Shown piece by piece: positions 13,987 to 17,727 of a stretch of DNA of 17,727 nucleotides. How positions within the stretch are numbered: position 1 is the stretch's first letter; the number at the start of each line of letters is the position of its first letter. The notes beneath the pieces were generated by a model that was not told where the DNA came from, did no database searches, and worked only from the letters and a program-made list of their open reading frames with translations. The translations under genes and the position numbers were made by a program. The stretch lies in the NCBI GenBank assembly GCA_036642795.1, contig JAVXTH010000029.1, positions 1 to 17,727 of the forward strand. Direction: 5' to 3'. Source of the stretch: JAVXTH01 sp036642795. Lineage in GTDB: Bacteria > Bacillota_I > Bacilli_A > Erysipelotrichales > Erysipelotrichaceae.

Positions 13987-14940
13987 ATGAACGAAAAAAC
14001 AGTTGTATTCGCATTAACATCCAGTATTAACTTAGCAAACGAGATTGTAGCACAGCTTGGGATTCCTTTAGGACAATGTGATGTACGTCATTTTGCCGAT
14101 GGAGAAATACTTGTTGAATTAGGGGAATCAGTTCGTAGTAAAAATGTTTATATTGTTCAATCTACTTGTAAACCTGTATCAAGCAATTTAATGGAGATTT
14201 TAATTGCCCTTGATGCTTGTAAACGCGCAAGCGCAAAACACATCAGTGTTGTAATTCCTTACTTTGGTTATGCTAGACAAGATCGTAAAGCAAAACCTCG
14301 TCAACCAATTACTTCAAAACTTGTTGCTGATTTATTAGAAAAAGCAGGCGCAAATCGTGTCATTACAATGGAACTACATGCAACGCAAATCCAAGGGTTC
14401 TTTAATATTCCTGCCGACGATATTACTGCTTTAGGTATTATTGGCCGTTATATGAATGACAAGCACCTAGATGATATCGTTGTCGTATCTCCCGATCACG
14501 GTGGAACAACACGTGCTCGTAAATTAGCCGAAATGTTACATGCACCACTTGCTATTATTGATAAACGTCGACCAAAGCCAAATGTGGCAGAAGCGATGAA
14601 TTTAATTGGTGATGTACAAGGCAAACGTGCCATTATTATTGATGATATTGTCGATACGGCAGGAACTTTAATGTCTGGTATTGATATGTTATACAATAAA
14701 GGTGCGGTTGAAGTATATGCAGCATGCATTCATGGTGTATTAAGTGGACCAGCAATTGAACGACTACAAAATAGTCGCATCAAAGAATTTATTTGTACGA
14801 ATACGATCCCTCAAGAAGAAAAACAAGCATTGTTACCTAATATGACAGTATTATCCGTAGGTGAAATTTTGGGTCAAGTAATTAAACAAATTGAAGAAGA
14901 TCATTCGATCAGTGAAGCGTTAATTAAATTTAGCGTTTAA
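13987..14940 (+). CDS. prs: Ribose-phosphate diphosphokinase (PRPP synthetase)
   Basis: Prs makes phosphoribosyl pyrophosphate from ribose-5-phosphate and ATP for nucleotide, histidine and tryptophan synthesis. The 317-residue class I enzyme shows FADGE (37-41), YFGYARQDRK (92-101, ATP binding), H131 in ELHATQIQGFF, SPDHGGTTRA (168-177), the flexible-loop KRRP (193-196) and the PRPP-binding loop IDDIVDTAGT (218-227). GGGATAGGA precedes the ATG. It is second in the glmU operon, and the DUF1622 gene starts two bases after its stop. Nothing is unusual in length or motifs. Confidence 0.97.
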   Translation: MNEKTVVFALTSSINLANEIVAQLGIPLGQCDVRHFADGEILVELGESVRSKNVYIVQSTCKPVSSNLMEILIALDACKRASAKHISVVIPYFGYARQDRKAKPRQPITSKLVADLLEKAGANRVITMELHATQIQGFFNIPADDITALGIIGRYMNDKHLDDIVVVSPDHGGTTRARKLAEMLHAPLAIIDKRRPKPNVAEAMNLIGDVQGKRAIIIDDIVDTAGTLMSGIDMLYNKGAVEVYAACIHGVLSGPAIERLQNSRIKEFICTNTIPQEEKQALLPNMTVLSVGEILGQVIKQIEEDHSISEALIKFSV

Positions 14941-14942
14941 AT

Positions 14943-15299
14943 ATGTTAGAAAAAATTATTGTCACAACGTTACCCGAAATTACTGCCCTATTAGAAATCA
15001 TTGGTATTATTGTTATTACAACAGGTGCCATTAAAGCATTTATTCATTATGTTGAATCCGTTATAAAGGATAAGCATTATGCAATTAAGATTGAACTTGG
15101 AAATGCTTTAGCTTTAGGTTTAGAGTTTAAGATGGGTGCCGAAATATTAAAAACTGTTTTGATTCGTGATATGAATGAAATATATATATTAGGAGCGATT
15201 ATTTTATTAAGAGCTATTTTATCTTTATTAATTCATTTTGAAATAAAAGCGGAGAAGTTAAATGGTGATGATCACCATGCTTCCCCTAATAATTACTAA
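14943..15299 (+). CDS. DUF1622 family membrane protein
   Basis: This 118-residue integral membrane protein of unknown function has three hydrophobic segments (about 13-37, 53-72 and 79-100). It carries the family-typical segment ALALGLEFKMGAEILKT (55-71), followed by ILGAIILLRAILSLLIHFEI. The C-terminal tail contains DDHH and ends in a polar stretch. It starts two bases after the prs stop without a visible Shine-Dalgarno sequence, so translation probably depends on ribosomes finishing prs. It is the last gene of the glmU-prs operon. An inverted repeat, TGGTGAT-G-ATCACCA (15263-15277), falls in its last codons, in the part encoding DDHH. Confidence 0.85.
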   Translation: MLEKIIVTTLPEITALLEIIGIIVITTGAIKAFIHYVESVIKDKHYAIKIELGNALALGLEFKMGAEILKTVLIRDMNEIYILGAIILLRAILSLLIHFEIKAEKLNGDDHHASPNNY

Positions 15300-15300
15300 G

Positions 15301-15323
15301 AAAGTCGAGCAATCGGCTTTTTT
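15301..15323 (+). terminator. Terminator after glmU-prs-DUF1622
   Basis: AAAGTCGA (15301-15308) pairs with TCGGCTTT (15313-15320) around a GCAA tetraloop, with T to 15323. Confidence 0.8.
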
Positions 15324-15356
15324 CATATGAAAAAAGAAGTATCCTAAGATACTTCT
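15324..15356 (-). terminator. Terminator of the second HAD hydrolase
   Basis: AGAAGTATC (15335-15343) and GATACTTCT (15348-15356) flank CTAA. Read on the minus strand, the stem is followed by a T run (15334-15330). It includes part of the HAD stop codon. Confidence 0.8.
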
Positions 15357-16236
15357 AACCAATTTTTAATTTACGAAGATAATCAATTACTCCATCTTCA
15401 TTGTTTGTTTTATCACTCAATAAGGTTGCTTTCGCTACCGTATGTTTGTAACCATTTTTCATCGTTACGCCAATTTTAGCGGCAGCAAGTAAACTTTCAT
15501 CGTTGCCACTATCACCAAAGGCGATGACATTATCCATGGTGATACCTAATTCCTTACATATATATTGCGTAGCATTCTTTTTACTAACACTCAAATGCAC
15601 GAGTTCTGTGGCAACACTATTGACGGTAAAGAAATGGTATTTATTTCCATAAAGCCTCAATACTTCTTTTTCAAATTCAGGAAGATGACCAGCTAAAGAA
15701 ATATAACATATTTTATGGAGATCTTTATGATCTAAAACTTCACTAATATTGCTCGTAAGTTTTAAATGCGATAATCGATATAAAACATAATCAGCTCGTC
15801 CCGTTAAAAAGATTCTAAGGATTGGGATAAAGATACGAACGAGACGATAAAGTGTTTTTAAGATGGTTGTACCTTGAACATAATAAGTATCGTTGATATG
15901 TACATAAATATTTAAATTATATTTCTTACCTAATTTAACTAAAGCATCGACTTCATCTTTCTTTAGTTTTTCAAAGGATAGTTCACGTTTATTTTTAATA
16001 TCATGAATGGTTGTACCATTACTTGTAATGGCATAGCCACCGTATTTAGCTAATTGTAATTGTTCTATATAAGGTTGTGTTTCACTTAAAAATCGTCCCG
16101 TAGCGACGGCTAGTTTTAATCCTCTTTGTTGAAGGTGAATGAGATACTCAGCCGATTCTTTTGAAATCTTTTTGTTGTTATGTAATAGAGTATGATCAAG
16201 GTCACATACGACTAGTTTTATATCTGTGGTCTTCAT
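15355..16236 (-). CDS. Cof-type HAD-IIB phosphatase (second copy)
   Basis: This 293-residue HAD phosphatase is of the same broad class as the one at 11069-11839 but only distantly similar. Motif I is DLDHT (D12, D14), with histidine where glycine is usual, which does not affect the catalytic aspartates. Motif II is ATGR, and motif IV is IAFGDSGNDESLL. The cap region is longer and contains a basic, hydrophobic stretch (about 128-152). AAAGGAG lies 13 bases before the ATG, further than normal. An upstream short frame on the same strand ends by overlapping this start (ATGA). A near-consensus promoter lies about 60 bases upstream. The substrate is unknown. Confidence 0.87.
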   Translation of the reverse strand: MKTTDIKLVVCDLDHTLLHNNKKISKESAEYLIHLQQRGLKLAVATGRFLSETQPYIEQLQLAKYGGYAITSNGTTIHDIKNKRELSFEKLKKDEVDALVKLGKKYNLNIYVHINDTYYVQGTTILKTLYRLVRIFIPILRIFLTGRADYVLYRLSHLKLTSNISEVLDHKDLHKICYISLAGHLPEFEKEVLRLYGNKYHFFTVNSVATELVHLSVSKKNATQYICKELGITMDNVIAFGDSGNDESLLAAAKIGVTMKNGYKHTVAKATLLSDKTNNEDGVIDYLRKLKIG

Positions 16237-16289
16237 CTTATAAATCCATCTCCTTTATCATAACCGACACCATGAAACTGCCTATTCAT
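16233..16289 (-). CDS. Possible 18-residue leader peptide of the HAD gene
   Basis: ATG 16289 opens a frame of 18 residues (MNRQFHGVGYDKGDGFIR). Its TGA overlaps the HAD start as ATGA. Predicted transcription starts only about eight bases before this ATG, so it would be read almost leaderless, since no Shine-Dalgarno is present. A second nested frame (ATG 16271, 11 codons plus stop) ends one base before the HAD start. Either could couple translation and explain the long Shine-Dalgarno spacing, but a chance frame of this length is quite possible. Confidence 0.25.
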   Translation of the reverse strand: MNRQFHGVGYDKGDGFIR

Positions 16290-16303
16290 GAATACGTATG
16301 CTT

Positions 16304-16332
16304 ATTGTATCTTTCATTTAACGCTTTGTCAA
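16304..16332 (-). promoter_or_regulatory. Near-consensus promoter of the second HAD hydrolase
   Basis: Minus-strand TTGACA (16327-16332), exactly 17 bases, TACAAT (16304-16309). This is the best sigma-A match in the window and gives a leader of about 60 bases. Confidence 0.8.
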
Positions 16333-16389
16333 CGTAAGATATTACCAATTTCTTGCGTATAATCGCACATTGAAAAATGAAAGTTGCGT

Positions 16390-16418
16390 TGATGTTTCGA
16401 TAACGTTGGGGTATAATA
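16390..16418 (+). promoter_or_regulatory. Promoter of the cytidylate-kinase-like gene
   Basis: TTGATG (16390-16395), 17 bases, TATAAT (16413-16418). Confidence 0.75.
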
Positions 16419-16448
16419 AAAATAGATAGAGACAGGAGGAACAACCTT

Positions 16449-17057
16449 ATGGAAAAGAAGATATTAGTAACAATCTCACGTCAGTTTGGTAGTGGTGGTA
16501 GAGAAGTGGGACAAAAGCTAGCAAAAGCTTTAAATATTCCTTTTTATGATAAGGAACTAATTGAATTATCAGCGGAGCAAAGTGGTATCGATAAAGAACT
16601 ATTTGAAGAAGCTGGAAGAGGAACGAGTCGTGGATTGTATTTATTAGGTGCGATTGGTTATACCTTAGGTTCACCAATCACAAGTTTAAGTGAAATGTCT
16701 TTAAATGATCGAATGTTTTTAGTAGAAGCAGAAATAATTGAAAATATCGCAAGTCAAGGTAGTGCTGTTATTGTTGGTCGTTGTGCAGATTATGTCTTAC
16801 GTGATCATCCACAATGTATCAATGTATTTATTCATGCGAATATGCAATTCCGTGTGGATCGTGCCATTCATTCCTATGAAGTGGACGATAGTAACGTAGA
16901 ATCCTCCATTACAAAGATTGATAAACATCGTGCTAATTACTATAATTACTATACGGATCGTAAATGGGGTAAAGCTGAGAACTACCATTTAGTTATGGAT
17001 TCTAGTAAGTTTGGTATCGATGCTTGTGTTGAAACGATTAAAAGATTAGTTGAATAA
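16449..17057 (+). CDS. Cytidylate kinase-like family protein
   Basis: This 202-residue P-loop protein belongs to the group annotated as cytidylate-kinase-like, distinct from the housekeeping Cmk. It has the atypical P-loop SRQFGSGGREVG (10-21), IVGRCADYVL (108-117), basic residues R135 and R138 in MQFRVDRAI, the lid-like DKHRANYYNYYTDRKWG (158-174), and MDSSKFGID near the end. AGGAGG lies nine bases before the ATG. It stands alone between its promoter and a strong terminator. CMP phosphorylation is plausible but not established for this subfamily. Confidence 0.85.
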   Translation: MEKKILVTISRQFGSGGREVGQKLAKALNIPFYDKELIELSAEQSGIDKELFEEAGRGTSRGLYLLGAIGYTLGSPITSLSEMSLNDRMFLVEAEIIENIASQGSAVIVGRCADYVLRDHPQCINVFIHANMQFRVDRAIHSYEVDDSNVESSITKIDKHRANYYNYYTDRKWGKAENYHLVMDSSKFGIDACVETIKRLVE

Positions 17058-17065
17058 TTTTATCG

Positions 17066-17094
17066 GATTGTTATCGCAATGATAACAATCTTTT
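17066..17094 (+). terminator. Terminator after the cytidylate-kinase-like gene
   Basis: GATTGTTATC (17066-17075) and GATAACAATC (17081-17090) form a perfect 10-bp stem around GCAAT, followed by TTTTCTTT. Confidence 0.85.
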
Positions 17095-17140
17095 CTTTGT
17101 TAATTTCACATATTTTTTAGACATTTAAATATCTTGATTA

Positions 17141-17149
17141 TGCTATACT
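17141..17149 (+). promoter_or_regulatory. Extended -10 of the right-edge gene
   Basis: TG-C-TATACT, with no good -35. The predicted start site is about 20 bases before the start codon. Confidence 0.55.
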
Positions 17150-17175
17150 TAACATAGAAACAAATGGAGGATTTT

Positions 17176-17727
17176 ATGGAAAAGAAATGGAAACTTGTTC
17201 ATAAAACAAAGTATCATTTGATTGAAAACAACGGTGGTTTAACCTTAGGTTATTCACCAGGAGCTGGTATTCGTATTTTAGAAGATGATGGGTTCGCCTT
17301 TAAAGATTTCAATGATAATGGAAAGATTGATGTTTTTGAAGATTGGCGCTATCCCTTAATTGAAAGAGTTAAAGCATTCGCAAAGTTCTATCATTTGGAC
17401 CAAGACGAAAATAATCTTCTTTATTTTGGAAAACCAGTAGCGATGTTAGAAGAATTACATTTATCGCAGATGTTTAATGATTTGTTGCATCATCATTTAT
17501 CCCAAGATTACAAGAGTATCAAACAATTAGATGGTGAAGCAGAACGCTATCTTCAAGAGCATTATTTATTGGTTGTCTTAGTTATGATGATGGATAATGT
17601 TCGTGGATTTGCGACCCATGATTATCATGTTCAAGTCTTTATTCAAGGCTTACAAAGCAATATGATTGATCATATTATTTATTCTTTGGGAGTATCGGTT
17701 AAAGAATTCTTAGAGAAGATGCAAACC
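17176..17727 (+). CDS. Partial protein with GH3-type N-terminal calcium-loop motif, function unknown
   Basis: An ATG with GGAGG five bases upstream opens a frame of 184 codons that continues past the right edge. Residues 41-66 (AFKDFNDNGKIDVFEDWR, then YPLIERVK) resemble the leader of many Bacillota GH3 beta-glucosidases, where an EF-hand-like DxNxNGxxDxxE loop (here D44 to E55) precedes the catalytic barrel. After that point the expected GH3 segments are not seen. Instead come probable helices rich in His, Leu and Met (89-180) that I do not recognise, including LLVVLVMMMDNVRGFATHDYH (131-151). No signal peptide is present. It may be a GH3-derived or fused protein, or an unrelated protein sharing the motif. 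The missing C-terminus limits the call. Confidence 0.75.
   Translation, partial: MEKKWKLVHKTKYHLIENNGGLTLGYSPGAGIRILEDDGFAFKDFNDNGKIDVFEDWRYPLIERVKAFAKFYHLDQDENNLLYFGKPVAMLEELHLSQMFNDLLHHHLSQDYKSIKQLDGEAERYLQEHYLLVVLVMMMDNVRGFATHDYHVQVFIQGLQSNMIDHIIYSLGVSVKEFLEKMQT

Overview
The window is AT-rich, uses TGA as a stop codon and has strong AGGAGG-type ribosome binding sites. Together with the order 3D-domain cell-wall protein, rnmV, rsmA, ispE, then glmU-prs a little further on, this points to a low-GC Bacillota genome. The divergence of MiaA, NagA and the small membrane proteins makes me favour an Erysipelotrichia-like lineage, but that is an inference. No rRNA, tRNA, CRISPR array, insertion sequence or phage gene is visible.

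Left part (1-5250). A membrane protein resembling an AgrC-type GHKL sensor kinase, but with degraded ATP-binding motifs, runs off the left edge on the minus strand. Divergent from it lies a two-gene PTS operon encoding the IIB and IIA proteins of a lactose/chitobiose-type system, with no IIC gene beside it. A bidirectional terminator separates this from a minus-strand OmpR-type response regulator and multi-membrane-span histidine kinase pair. A 39-codon single-span membrane peptide gene sits just upstream of that pair.

Middle part (5320-12400). miaA (tRNA modification) and nagA (amino-sugar catabolism) are single genes, each followed by a terminator. A 461-base gene-free stretch follows. It holds two candidate promoters, several inverted repeats and an RNA segment able to fold into a closed multi-helix structure. 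Downstream is a short lipoprotein with a C-terminal 3D domain (YabE/Rpf-like muralytic enzyme), and then the tightly overlapping rnmV-rsmA-ispE operon (5S rRNA maturation, 16S rRNA methylation, isoprenoid synthesis). A minus-strand HAD phosphatase, a CPHC thioredoxin-like protein and a frameshifted small membrane-protein gene occupy the space where many Bacilli carry purR/spoVG.

Right part (12400-17727). An isolated 15-bp perfect hairpin lies upstream of a glmU-prs-DUF1622 operon (UDP-GlcNAc synthesis, PRPP synthesis, membrane protein). Next come a second HAD phosphatase on the minus strand, a cytidylate-kinase-like protein, and a right-edge partial gene. The partial protein carries a calcium-loop motif seen at the N-terminus of GH3 glycosidases but continues into sequence I do not recognise. 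Amino-sugar handling (PTS IIA/IIB, NagA, GlmU) and envelope maintenance recur through the window. At least eight genes appear to be driven by extended -10 (TGn) promoters.
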